From contig JBBHKE010002951.1 in assembly GCA_037447655.1 (NCBI GenBank), forward strand, positions 64,001 to 119,617: a stretch of 55,617 nt of DNA, given 5' to 3'. A model generated the notes under the pieces. The model did not search any database. It saw only the letters and a list, made by a program, of their open reading frames with translations, and had not been told where the DNA came from. This document shows, one piece after another, positions 1-11,200 of the stretch. Source of the stretch: Zygnema cylindricum. Lineage: Eukaryota; Streptophyta; Zygnematophyceae; Zygnematales; Zygnemataceae. Position 1 is the first letter of the stretch. Every line of letters starts with the position of its first letter. Both the position numbers and the translations under genes were made by a program.

Positions 1-2
1 CT

Positions 3-217
3 GAAGGAGAATTGGAATTGGATCTTTCAATAATTATAGAACCTGAAGTCCACATATGGGTAATAGATTGGGTTGGTCAACGGTTCAAGGTTGGTGATAC
101 TATATTTTGCAAGTGCATTATCTAGGAAGGCCTGAGGATGAGTTGACTTTAGAGGATAAAAATTCTGAGTTTTTACAGGGGTATTGGAGGGATAATAATA
201 TAGAAGTCCCGTCTTGA
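3..217 (+). pseudogene. degenerate chromodomain end of a gypsy polyprotein
   Basis: Frame 3 gives a segment containing EGELELDLSIIIEPEV, which resembles the linker before a chromovirus chromodomain. A different frame from about 98 gives YLGRPEDELTLEDKNSEF, close to the family's Y-L-V-x-W-x-G-x-P-x-E-x-x-T-W-E signature, and ends with TGA at 215-217. The two halves are out of frame with one another, and the tryptophan after T is lost, so this is a broken copy. In chromoviruses this domain is thought to target integration to marked chromatin. Confidence 0.5.
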
Positions 218-264
218 GAATTAAAGGTGTTTAACTCAGGTTAGTTAAAATAAGGAGGGGATGA

Positions 265-1231
265 TGTAACAGTAATAGCTGATTGAACTTGTTTATAAAT
301 GGGTATTTAGGTATTATGATTATAGAGTACTAAATTTGGTAAGGGTTCGCGAACGAATCACGCTATTTGGAGTTATATTTTAAAAGTTATAGCGATGGGT
401 GTATTTAGGTGACAACGTGGGGTCTAAATAACAAGTGGGTATCATTGAAACGGGTTAAGGGTCAAATTAGTACCGAAATTACGCGTGTACGTTTCATAAA
501 GTTATAACGAAACGTTTAGTATGCACGGTGGTTCGTTTCGTACAAATTTTAGTACGAACCGTCACTTTCACTTAAGGGAATTTCGTAGGAAGTTTCGCTT
601 GCGAAATTTGTTACGCACGATCGTGGGAAGTCGCGTTTCGTTTGGCGCGCACTTTTGCACGTAAATGTTACGTAGTGAAACGTAACGTTTGATTGGTTAG
701 TAAAGTGCTAAGTAGTTAGTAAGAGATTTCGCACGTTTTTCCATTGGTCAGTCTGAGTCTTTGCTGATCAATGATTGGCCCAGGTAAAAGCCTGTTAAAA
801 CGGAGCGTTGACTCTGGCCTAGCGAGTCCAGGGCGATGATGGATAAATAGTGAAGTGTAAGAGGAGAGTAGACATCTTTTCCTTTGGAAAAGTTTGTGGA
901 AATTCCGGCTGATCTTGGTCCTGAGCGATTAATACCAAATTGGAGAAAAGGCATTTTGCATTGAAATCTCTACTAACTAAATAGTGTTTTAGTAGTAAAG
1001 AGAAAGAATTATTAAGAGTGGAGAGTAGTGGAAAACACTTTAATAAGAAGGGTTGAGCCACGAGGGCAAGAGACCAAGCTAATGTTACGTGGACAAAAGC
1101 TTCTTCTAATTTAAAGTTTATCCTTGTGTGAGTGTTGTCCAATGTGGATGTGTATTTTCCAATATGTGGAATGTGTGGTTGGGATTGTTTGTAGTAATGG
1201 GATTTTATGAGAGGTAGGAGATCTTGTTACA
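265..1231 (+). repeat. 3' LTR of the gypsy-like element
   Basis: The 967-bp segment begins TGTAAC right after the polypurine tract and ends GTTACA. The 5' half is rich in CG-containing words such as GTTTCGTAC. There is no coding sequence in it that I can support. Confidence 0.45.
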
Positions 1232-2114
1232 CTTAGTAAGTGAGGACCTTGATTGAGCTGGCACAATGGACAACAACAACAAAACAAATAAGCAATGGCG
1301 TGTTCGACAAAAATAATCAACGCAAAATGAGAAAAAAAATCGTAAGAAAGGTGACCATCTATGTAAATAGAAAATACATAAATAGAGGTACGACGAAACA
1401 CCATAACAAAAGCCAAAAAGAAAGAAAAGATCATAAAATAAAATATAGTAAATAAATTGCGAATAAGATAGATAAAATACTTCATACTTAAAATAAGGGA
1501 AAACATCAAACAAATGTAATAGTAACGAGAGAGCTAAGGTCATACATTTGTCGCCACATTGACCCACTTAAAACAAACTTCATGTCGTATATAATGTTTT
1601 TAAACCACTTTGAAAAACCATGTGACAAATGGAGAAATGTTGGGGACCCACTCGATGGTTTGCTCAAACAAATTGTACTAAAGGTAAACATAAATTTGTA
1701 TAGAAACAACAAAATGATTTTCGAAAACCAAATCCAACCAATCAAAAACCCGGTAAAAAAAAAGTTTTTGCAAAAGCCACCGCCGCGCAACAAAATAACA
1801 TGCCAAATGACAACTTTAAAAGGAATAAACTTATACAAATTCGATGTGAAGTTGTGGGAAGAAATTGGGTGGAGGCGTATATACAAATAGTAAGAGATAA
1901 CGAGTTGAAGATTAATTTGATGCCGACAAAAAACAAACCGCAAAAGTTTATAATGAAAAATTGGAAAGAACATAACGAATATCAAGAAAAAAATGTAGCG
2001 AACAAATTATGATATATTACGATACGTTATTTGGTCGATAAGATTCATGATACCTTTGAATGTAAATACGGAATGAATTTTCAGATTTGTACCGTAGGGA
2101 TCCCCACCCCCCCA
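1232..2114. other. AT-rich intergenic stretch, nothing recognised
   Basis: The stretch is strongly A-rich on the plus strand. Open frames of about 70-160 codons occur on both strands, but they overlap one another, have low-complexity compositions and match no family I know. It may be old transposon sequence. Confidence 0.3.
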
Positions 2115-2350
2115 CTTGATGTATCGCTATAATTTTGTTGGTCACAAAACGATAAATTGGGTGTCCTCAAGGTTCGATATGTTTAGTGTTAGTTCGAAAT
2201 TATAATAGACGATACTAATTTAGCGTTAAGATAGGTGGGCGATTTTTGTCCACTTCCTCAAAAAGTGATTTAATATTGTTTTATGATTTTCGGACAAAAA
2301 GAATCTCGACCGATTTAGTGTTATTAACTGTAATAAAGATGGGCAATGTA
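2115..2350 (-). mobile_element. diverged MITE related to the intronic TACACTG family
   Basis: The right end reads GATGGGCAATGTA, and the interior (TCCACTTCCTCAAAAAGTG, then a run of GGACAAAAAG) parallels the element at 31711-31911 base for base over long stretches. The left end near 2115 (GATGTATCGCTATAATT) is only approximate. It is non-coding. Confidence 0.45.
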
Positions 2351-2639
2351 GTAATCATTCAATTAACTCACGCCACAATAGCGCAATATATCGTGTATCC
2401 TTATTGGGGTTGTGTTTTTGTCGGTCATTGATATTCATTTTTTGAATGCTTATTTGTCGAATCATCAATATGAGAGATGGGATGGAAAGCTCGGATTTGT
2501 ACCTTACGATTGACGGTTTTAAAATTTAAATTGAAAACCGGACACGTGAGCACAAAGAAAATTTGGTTTAGATGGGGAAAAAAATGTATCACTAATAGCG
2601 GTACATTGTGTGCTTTCGTATACATTCTAGTTTAATCGT

Positions 2640-3462
2640 TAGTGTTGGGTATCGAGGACCATTTGTCGATATTCGATATGTATGGAATTTCAGGTACCCG
2701 ATAATTGATATACCGCCTCGATATATCGAAAATGTAAATATCGCGACGAATTGCCGATATATCGCCAATATATCGAGGCTTAAAAAAAAGAAAATGAAAA
2801 TTTTGACAGGTCTCCAAAGTCACGTGCCTTCGGGCAAGGTGACCGTAAAATCTTTGCCGAAAAGAAATACGGTTTTTTCCTGAAATTCAACAGAGTGAAG
2901 TAGATCGCTGAGGTACATTGCGCGGTACACTTGTGAAGTACACGTACGTAATACACAAGTACGGATTTTCATACGAAAATGGTCGGTTTCTAAATCTTTG
3001 ACGATTTTAGAGATTTGATCTTCAACTTACGTGTAGCCACTCAAATCAGAACACGTATGTATAAACTTATTTACATGCGATACGCGATGTAATCGAGGCC
3101 TCTGTAATACAAATTTTTTGCTGTCCGTACTATTACAGAAACCTCTTGGCGTAACCATACCCTAAATAAGGAATTACAGAATTAGTACTTTTTGTCGGTA
3201 ATATTTTGCGGCGTCTACCTTTTAAGTCATGGAACGAAAATCACGTCGTACGTGGCGTATCAGACAATTTGTCTTTTTCGCTAAAATAACATATTATATA
3301 AAAATATAAAATATAAAATTTAAAAAATATTATATATCGCGATATATATCGGGATGGTTTATGTTGTTCTCGTACGATATATCGAGAATTCTTCTAGATC
3401 GATACTCGATATATTGAGTATCGAAATTATCGCGATATGAATTTACCCGATACCCAACACTA
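2640..3462. mobile_element. non-autonomous hAT-like DNA transposon
   Basis: A perfect 15-bp terminal inverted repeat, TAGTGTTGGGTATCG at the left and its complement at the right, bounds 823 bp. The flanks carry TTAATCGT (2632-2639) and CTAATCGT (3463-3470), an 8-bp target-site duplication with one mismatch. An 8-bp duplication and a TAGTGTTGG-type terminus are typical of hAT elements. The interior is rich in CGATATATCG words and encodes no transposase. A diverged fragment of the same family lies at 17085-17205. Confidence 0.7.
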
Positions 3463-3533
3463 CTAATCGTCACGTAAATTATGGACTCATATTAATGTTC
3501 TTAATTGTGCTTCAGCGTCGAAACGACGCGGTG

Positions 3534-4077
3534 TACACCGCGCATCGTTATTAGTGTCAACGACACTAATTTGGGTTCTTAAAATTCTGATTTTTTTCCT
3601 CAAATAGGATACATGATTTTAATTTTTCCTTGACGTTAATTAAGGTACAGTACAAAATAGCGTAAAGGACGAATTACAATAACATCTAAATAGTGTGGTG
3701 TACGGTCGATGTCAGACCGTACATAAATGTACCTTTTCAAGTGAAAATTTTACAAAAAATGAGTTAAATCAGACGCGCACGCATAAGATCGTGCGCTAAA
3801 AAACGGGATTGTTCAGACACGTAAATTAGTCTTACATGTACGGATATTTATATTTCACGACGGCGTACGATTTTCAATATTTTGTACGAATACATATATT
3901 AATGTATATAATCTTACAACGAATATTCCATTTTTGCTGTTCCCAAATTAGCATCAACGCCGAAATTAGAACACACCTATTTTTTTTTTTTTTATTATTA
4001 TTCTTAATTAGCGTCAATGACGGTATATTTACTTCCACACTATTTAAACTTTGACACTAATAACGATGCGCGGTGTA
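3534..4077 (+). mobile_element. TIR element family 1, copy A
   Basis: The 544-bp element has long terminal inverted repeats: left TACACCGCGCATCGTTATTA, right its near-exact complement ending CGCGGTGTA. The terminal TA may be a TA target duplication, as in Tc1/mariner-type insertion. The interior has no coding capacity. It is highly similar to copies B and C. Confidence 0.75.
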
Positions 4078-4311
4078 GTGTTGTTAGACCGTTTTAAAGA
4101 ATTAGCGTCAATAAAAGAAAATGTGTCGTTGACACTATTTTAAGTTCAAGGTGTAGAATGTAGGGGCACCGATATAGTGTCATTGACGATAATAACGACA
4201 CATGGTGTACTGTAAGATTCAGTACAGACTGTACTGAGATCCAGTTCAGTACAGTACTGTTGCCGTATGCCGCGCTCCGAGTCAATGACCATCAGATAAA
4301 CATTGGTACAG

Positions 4312-4848
4312 TACACCGCGAATCGTTATTAGTGTCAAAGTTTAAATAGCGTTGTAGAAAATTTACCGTAATTGATGCTAATTAAGAATCTGATTTTTTT
4401 TTTTAAAAAGGTGTATTTTAATTTCGTCGTTTATGCTAATTTTGGAACAGCAAAAATGGAATATTCGCCGTACTATTATATACATTAATATATGTATTCG
4501 TACAAAATATTAGAAATCGTCGCGAATTTAAAATATCCGTACATGCCATACTAGTTTACGTGTCAGACTAATCCCGTTTTTTCGAGCGAACGTTCCTATG
4601 CGTGCGCGTCTGATTTAATTCATTTTTTGTAAATTTTCACTTGAAAAGGTACATTTATGTACGGTCTGACATCGACCGTACACCGCACTATTTAAATTTT
4701 ACTGTACTTTCGGGCTTTACGCTATTTTGTACGGTACCTTAGTTAACGTCAAGGAAAAATTAAAATCATGTATCCCATTTGAGGAAAAAAATCAAAATTT
4801 TAAGAACCCAAATTAGTGACTTTGACACTAATAACGATTCGCGGTGTA
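4312..4848 (-). mobile_element. TIR element family 1, copy B (inverted relative to A)
   Basis: The reverse complement aligns with copy A over its whole length, for example around ATTTTTCCTTGACGTTAA and GTGTACGGTCGATGTCAG. It lies 234 bp from A in opposite orientation, so the pair forms one large interrupted palindrome. It encodes nothing. Confidence 0.75.
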
Positions 4849-5296
4849 ACGGTCAGAACTCAATACGGAATTTGAAAAGAGTTCGGAAATTTCCCGCTGA
4901 ACGTAATGGTTTGATCGCACGATTGCCTCAGCTTTTGTTGTTTTTTCAAATTATTTATCCTTTATCCTTACCTGTCTGCCTGGGAGCTGCCAGCGCCCCT
5001 TAGCTTGCAACCTTTTTTCGAGTGCTACATTTTGCGTCGTATGAGGAAACTTCAGCAGTGAATTCATGCTCCTTTGGGAGGTCCAAGCGTTTTAGCTGCT
5101 TCAACGACATATCGGCAACATTCTCGGATCTGATGCAGGCATCCGAGTACATCGCATGAGATTCTGGAGGCTATGTTCCTAGCGCATTTCAACAGCTATT
5201 AGATACTAATTTAAAGCTCTTTTTATTTTAATTGTGGCACTGTCCTGAAGCTACATTAAGCTTCGTGTGATCACATCTCTGCGTTTTCCATCAAAA
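4849..5296 (+). promoter_or_regulatory. upstream region of the KNL1 gene
   Basis: About 450 bp separate the end of TIR copy B from the KNL1 start codon. I see no TATA box or other motif I would defend. The 5' UTR presumably lies here. The transposon pair thus abuts the promoter directly. Confidence 0.3.
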
Positions 5297-8200
5297 ATGG
5301 CGATGTCTCCAGCAGGATTCAATTTGCGGCGTGTGAGACGAACAGTGGGCGATGATGACAAAGAAAATTGCTTTGACGCTTCTCCTGTTTTGGTCTGTAC
5401 CCTGAACCAAGCGAGAAAGTATGATGCTGCATCTGATGTATCCATATCCAGGACTTGTACTTTATTGCAGCTCCTCATCATTTTCTTGTGTTGAATTCTT
5501 GTTTTATTGTTGGGTTTCTTTTGTTGGTTTTCTATCATTGTATGTGAATAATGTATGGGAAATTGTTCTCTAAAAAATTGACTAGACTTCCCTACTGCAA
5601 TTTCAGATGTGTTGACCAGTTGTTTATAACTTTTGCATCAAGCTTAGCCTTGACGTTACGATTTTCATCATTAAAAGCCGATTCAGTAGGGATCCACTGT
5701 ATTCATGCTATTGCCCTGACTTTGTACATGCCTCCCCTGCTGGTGTAAGGATTTGTTGGTATTTAAACAGTCTTTGTGAAACATATGTCATTTCCTTTTT
5801 GTTCCAGGTACGCAGAAAATCGGGCCGCCGGAATGTCGGCCTGTCTGACCTACAGTCACCGCCTGTGCAATTTCCAAGTAAAGAGCTAGAGTATGTTGGT
5901 GACGTGGAAACTACTCCAGTGCCCCAGGAAAAGTTTAGAAAACGAAAGCTTTCTCTGAATCGCAGGGTCAGCTTCGCTGAAAAAACAACTATTCATGAGT
6001 TTACAAGAGATGAAGAATACAGGACTCCTCCGAAAGGAAAGCACATGTTATCCAAGGAGACCGAGGAGATAACAGATAGTAGTGGAAAATTAGCTGTTGA
6101 AGGTGACCCTATTCCGCGTGCCGAAGATGACTCCACAGCTCCATTATTAAAACGACAAAAAGAGCGTCAGAGCATACTTATACTCAGTAGTGTAACGCCA
6201 CATGGTGGAATTCAAGGTGATGAGATGCACCCTCAAAGTGGTGCAGGAAAAGACAAATATGGATCACCTTGGCCTAGTGGGACAAAGGAAGCAGAATTAG
6301 ATGGTGTTAATCAATTGAACAGTTTCTGTCAAGAAAATGAGTCTGCGATAAAGCAACGAAAAGACTTAGAAGAGTTGATGTTGTTACAGTCTCTTCGTCA
6401 GCAGAAATTATTTTCATCTCCAGCAAGCAGGTATGTGGTTGTCCTCACAATGTGTCTGGACCAACTGATTTTAAAGTTTTGGGAAGTTGTTGTCAACTTG
6501 TAGAAAAGTTTGTGGTGTTGCCTTTAATAAACCAGAAAACGCAAGCCTGATTTCGTTTGGAAATGTCAAGCTTTCATGCAGTGCCATTGCATTGTCTCTA
6601 TTTTTTGAACATGAGTTCCTTCTGAATCAGAAAGTTGTAATCTGTTTTTTGTTGTCATCCTGTTTTTTAGTCATCATTCTTTCATCATTTGATTTTCAAA
6701 GTCAAACCACAGCGAAGCATACTGTATTTCCTCTGCTTTTGCCGTCTGTCTGTCAATTTAGCTTTGTACTAGGGCTCTAAACCACTCTATTTGCCACTAT
6801 ATTGTCTTGTTGTTAGTGAGAAGGAGGACAACCTGGAGAGAAGCGGGCCTGTGGACATGCGATCATTTTATCAGCTTCAAGACGGCAGTGACGAAGCCGA
6901 GGACGAGAGTTTAAAAATGGATTTAACGTTCGGTCTTCCAAACGAGCAGGTTGTACAAAAGCTATTGGCTGCGGATGGGGGTACTGCCGAAGTCTTCTGC
7001 AATCACCATTACCCGTACGTTTATCCAGGAAGCGAGGGAGTCCAGGATACATCTATGATGGAGGACAGTGTGGGCACCAACAAACAAAATGGTTTTAAAT
7101 TTACTCCAACGGCAGTTCCAGCAAGTGTTGCATTGTGCTTTGATGACACCACAGCTGAGTCATATGCGGTTAAATCTGTTGGATCCATTGCGGCTGGTGT
7201 TCCAAACCTTCAAAGTCTGGTAGACATTGCTGTGCCTGAATCAAAATCAAATTTTATTCATGAGCCTCAGTCGGAAGAGGTTGTGGCCACCAATAAAGAG
7301 GAGCTAAATATGGAAGGTGGTTTTGGGAGATTAGAAGGTCTAAATCGTGACTTCTCTCTAAATATGCAACCTGCCGCCAGTGCTTCCCCCTGTTTAAATG
7401 ACACCCAAGTTGAGTTAACCATGGATATGACGGATGAATTCATAACAGCTGCTGTCCCAGGCCTTCAGGCTTTGCTAGCGATCTATGGTTCTGAATCAAA
7501 AACCCCCAGCATTTTTGGGGATCCTCTGGTTCAGCGAGGTGCTGCTAACAAAGCAGAGGCTCTTATGGAGGGTGATGACAATGGTACAACCCAAATGAGC
7601 TGTGACTTTACTGAAAAAACTACATCTGTGGATAGTGTTGCATTTGGCTCTGACGTTCCTGCAGCTGTGTCAACTCCGTTTAGGCCGGATGGAACTATCA
7701 CGGCTGCTTTACCAGGGCTTCAAAGTCTTGTAGACATTGATGATCGTTCGCAAGAGACGGAAGACCTTTTCAAGCCTCACAGGCAGCTGGTAGGTGTTAA
7801 TGAAGAGGAGCTGCAGATGAGGGATGGATCCGATAATACAGCTGAATTGCAATTGGTTGATCATACGACAAACACAGGGTTAAATGATGATTCTACTGGG
7901 AGGATAACCTTTATGGAAAAAGACGCTCTTTGTTATGACGACACCACAGCAAATCTGATTTTGGATGGGTCAAATGGATTCATCACAGCCGCTGTCCCAG
8001 ATCTTCAGAGCCTGCTGGATATTGATGGTTCTTTGTCAGAGAGAAAGTGCCTTCGGAAACTTCAGATGCCGAATGTGATTTCCAAGGCAGAAAATCTTCC
8101 TAGGACAGAGGGAGATAAAGCTTTAAGTCAATTAGAGCAGGCTGCCTCTGTGTCAGCAAAAAGGCAGGTTTCTGCCGTCCCAGTAGACACTGTCGGAAAC

Positions 8201-11200
8201 AATTTTTTCAAACCGTGGACAATGGAAGAGAAAACGTCAACACTTGAAAAACCTTCTGATTGTTGTGTTCAATCATCAAAACTTGTTGTAGATGAAGGAG
8301 CTCCCTGCAACGAAATTGTTCAAGGTACAACTGACATTTATAGTGCTCTCACAGGATGTAAAAATGCTACAGGTTCGATTGAAGAACAAGAGTTGCTTAA
8401 GGAGACTGAAGGAACTGGCCCACCTCGGGAACAGGTTTGTAAAATTCGAAATGAAGACATGGCGGTCTTTCAGGGAGCAATTCCATTGGAAACAAACAAT
8501 ATTGGCACTGTGAGGATCGATGCCAGTGCTCATCAACGACAGATGGATGTTCAGATGGATCTGATTGACACCAGACAGTCAAAATCTGTTCCTGGAGGGA
8601 TAGCATCTCCAAAGCAATCTGACCAAGCCGACCACACTGCTGGTTTAACCAGTGGTGTAAGCAATTTATTTAATGTACAGACAAACAAGGCTGGTTTTCA
8701 CGCGTCGTCTAGCCGGAGTCAGGGAAGTCCATTGGCAGTTCGTAGTTTGAACTTTCACGGCTACCAGCATGCCCTTCCTGATTCATTAAATACACCTCTT
8801 AGAGGTGTTTCCACTGTTGACAATCACCAAATTGAAGAACCTGTTATTCCCGAAGCGATAACACCAGTTCAAGTGATACCTTCAAAGCAAACCGCTAATT
8901 GTGGTGAGGCAGCTTCTGATTTTAATCGTCCAAGCTTTCTTAATTGCGTCAATAATCGAAATGTGTCTCCTACAGCCAAGGTTGGGAGTAAAGTTTCCAC
9001 CTCAACAGATGAAACACTTGTGAGTAGACCCAAGCTCACAAACACTAAAAGATGATTTCTCTTTGCGGGATGCAAACATGAGAGGAATATCGAGCTGACG
9101 GCAGTTGGTGCTGCCATTCCCTCAAATTGAGGAACGGGATGTTTTTCATCCACCATGGAGACCTCAAAGTAAATGACAATTTCCAAATTCACTAGTCAGC
9201 TCTTTAGCTGTTCGTCATGTTTTATTTCTGAAGTTTTCTTGTATGTGTTGCAGGATGGCAACTCATCCCCACCATCTCAGCATACTGATGGTGGCGACAC
9301 ACTTAAAGAAGAGCATCTCCCGGAGCTTACGAGTGGCCTTGGTAAACTGAAAACTATGCTTTCAATTCAGAAAACCAGAATAGATGTGATTAGGACATCG
9401 GAGGTGGACAGCCGCGTCGTCACCAAACTCTGGCATAGCTCACATGTCCAAGTGGAGTCTGTCTATCCTGTGGAGGAATACGGACAGACCCAAAGAGAGA
9501 GCGAGGTAACTACAAAGCCAAATGTATGCCGTCTGAAACCATCTTACCTATCATTGTATATAGGAGCTTCAGGTTTGATGCACATTACGGTTTCCTGTTA
9601 ACAAGGTAAATATGTTGCAACAGTTTCGATCTCCTCTCTGTCCCTGGCTGCTCTGCAAACTGTTGTGCTGGGTATTTTCCATGTTGCTATTGCTGTTGTG
9701 AATTGTAGAATGAGCTATTTATCCTGGACCTAAGCAGCAACAACCTATATTTTAACAAAACATAGTACAAACAGCTCAGCCAAGAGGGTTCAGTCATGGA
9801 TTCCAAATTGTTAAATTTAAGGCAAATCCAACATTCACCTATGTAGGGTGGGGCAGATTCCACAGAGCCATAAACAGTCAACAGAGGAAGAAAACTTGGA
9901 AACAGTGCAAAGAGCTTGCAGGTCGGTACACTTTCCGTAAACAAATGATGGGCACAAGATAAAGTGTTGCAGCTTTTTAGAACAGAGCCCCGCATTTCTT
10001 GCATAAAATTATATATTTTGTCCCTGATCATGGCTCTAAACTCTGAGTTTGTTGTCACTAACAGACTTGGAAACTGACCTTGGTGTTTAGTGAATTGAAC
10101 GGCACAGGCTGAAAGGCGGTGCTGCTGTACTGGGTTACTGGGCAGCCTATGGGCAACAAGTGGTCCATGATCGCGAAAAGACTCGTCAGGATCTCCTGGT
10201 AAGCATTGCATCAGTTTTTGAGTTGACTTGATACTGAATTGGTTTGGCAACAATCTTACAATCGATTGAGGTCAAAGCTTCAGTTCAACTTAACTTTTCC
10301 AGATCTAGCTCTTCCCCTTGTGAACAATCATGAAAGATGTTTTTGCTACCCTTGCAGCATGAGTTCATGTCGTGTCCATTTAATTTTGAGATTTCTGGAC
10401 CCTTGTTATTGTGTTCGGTGTCCGTTAAGATGCTGAACTGCGTGGCAGGCAAAATTAAGTACATTTCATCGAAATGAGCGGGAGGAGGAGAACTTACTGA
10501 CAGACATGACACGACACATGAACCTTCTTTCAGAAAGATGGGCAGCTACAAAAAATACCCTCGATCAATTGAAGACAAAGCATCTTCAACCGAAGAATTT
10601 TCAGCATCAAGAGGACAGCAACGATAAGGTGCATCGAAACTTCTGTCTCTTGCACTAGTTGAAGTTTTCTTTGGCGTGAAATTGATTTAGGTGGATCCCA
10701 GCTGACAAGGTCAAGGTCTTCTAGGAAAAGTTCCATTCTCTGTTAACTTTGGCAGGCACCACAAACAAGCAAGGCTTGGACATATTGAAGTATCTACATG
10801 ATTTAGATGCGATCACTAGACAAGAACCACACCCTTCATCGCTATAAGTGTACAAGAATTTCTGTTGTAAATGTGGAAATAGAAGTAAAAATGCTACTTT
10901 AGAGCTGAATGTTGCCGCCGCAGGCTGTCAGTGTATGTAAACTTCTTTTTTTAAATTTAAATTCTGTCGTTTGAGGACAAACAATACAGGACCGAATCAA
11001 CTATACTAGTGAGGGACATGTGCTTTGCCTGCATACATATTTTAATGTTGGTGTTTTGCGGAATGTTTATTACTCTTCGGCTTGATGAGGCAGGCTGGTT
11101 TTGGAATGTGACTCTCTGAGACGATTTTCAAACCCTTCAAGTATGAACTTTTTATGTAGGCTCGGCTCTTTGAAAAAGCTCAGGCCCGGGTGAGGAGAAA

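Larger units (their letters stand above)
1..1231 (+). mobile_element. 3' end of a Ty3/gypsy (chromovirus-like) LTR retrotransposon
   Basis: Three parts occur in the order expected for the downstream end of a gypsy element. First is a decayed polyprotein C-terminus resembling an integrase-linked chromodomain (3-217). Then comes a purine-rich tract AAGGAGGGGATGA (about 252-264), the expected primer site for plus-strand synthesis. Immediately after it, an LTR starts with TGTAAC at 265 and ends with GTTACA at 1231, a perfect 6-bp inverted terminus. The 5' LTR, gag, protease and reverse transcriptase lie outside the window. The 3' LTR boundary is inferred only from the terminal inverted repeat, because the partner LTR is not visible. 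Frameshifts in the coding remnant indicate an old copy. Confidence 0.6.

Noticed and set aside
10757-10850. Coding-like stretch (QGLDILKYLHDLDAIT) between KNL1 exons 7 and 8
   Set aside because: Its frame needs a one-base leftover from the previous exon, whereas exons 7 and 8 already join in phase 0, and it runs into a stop with no donor. An alternative exon is not excluded.
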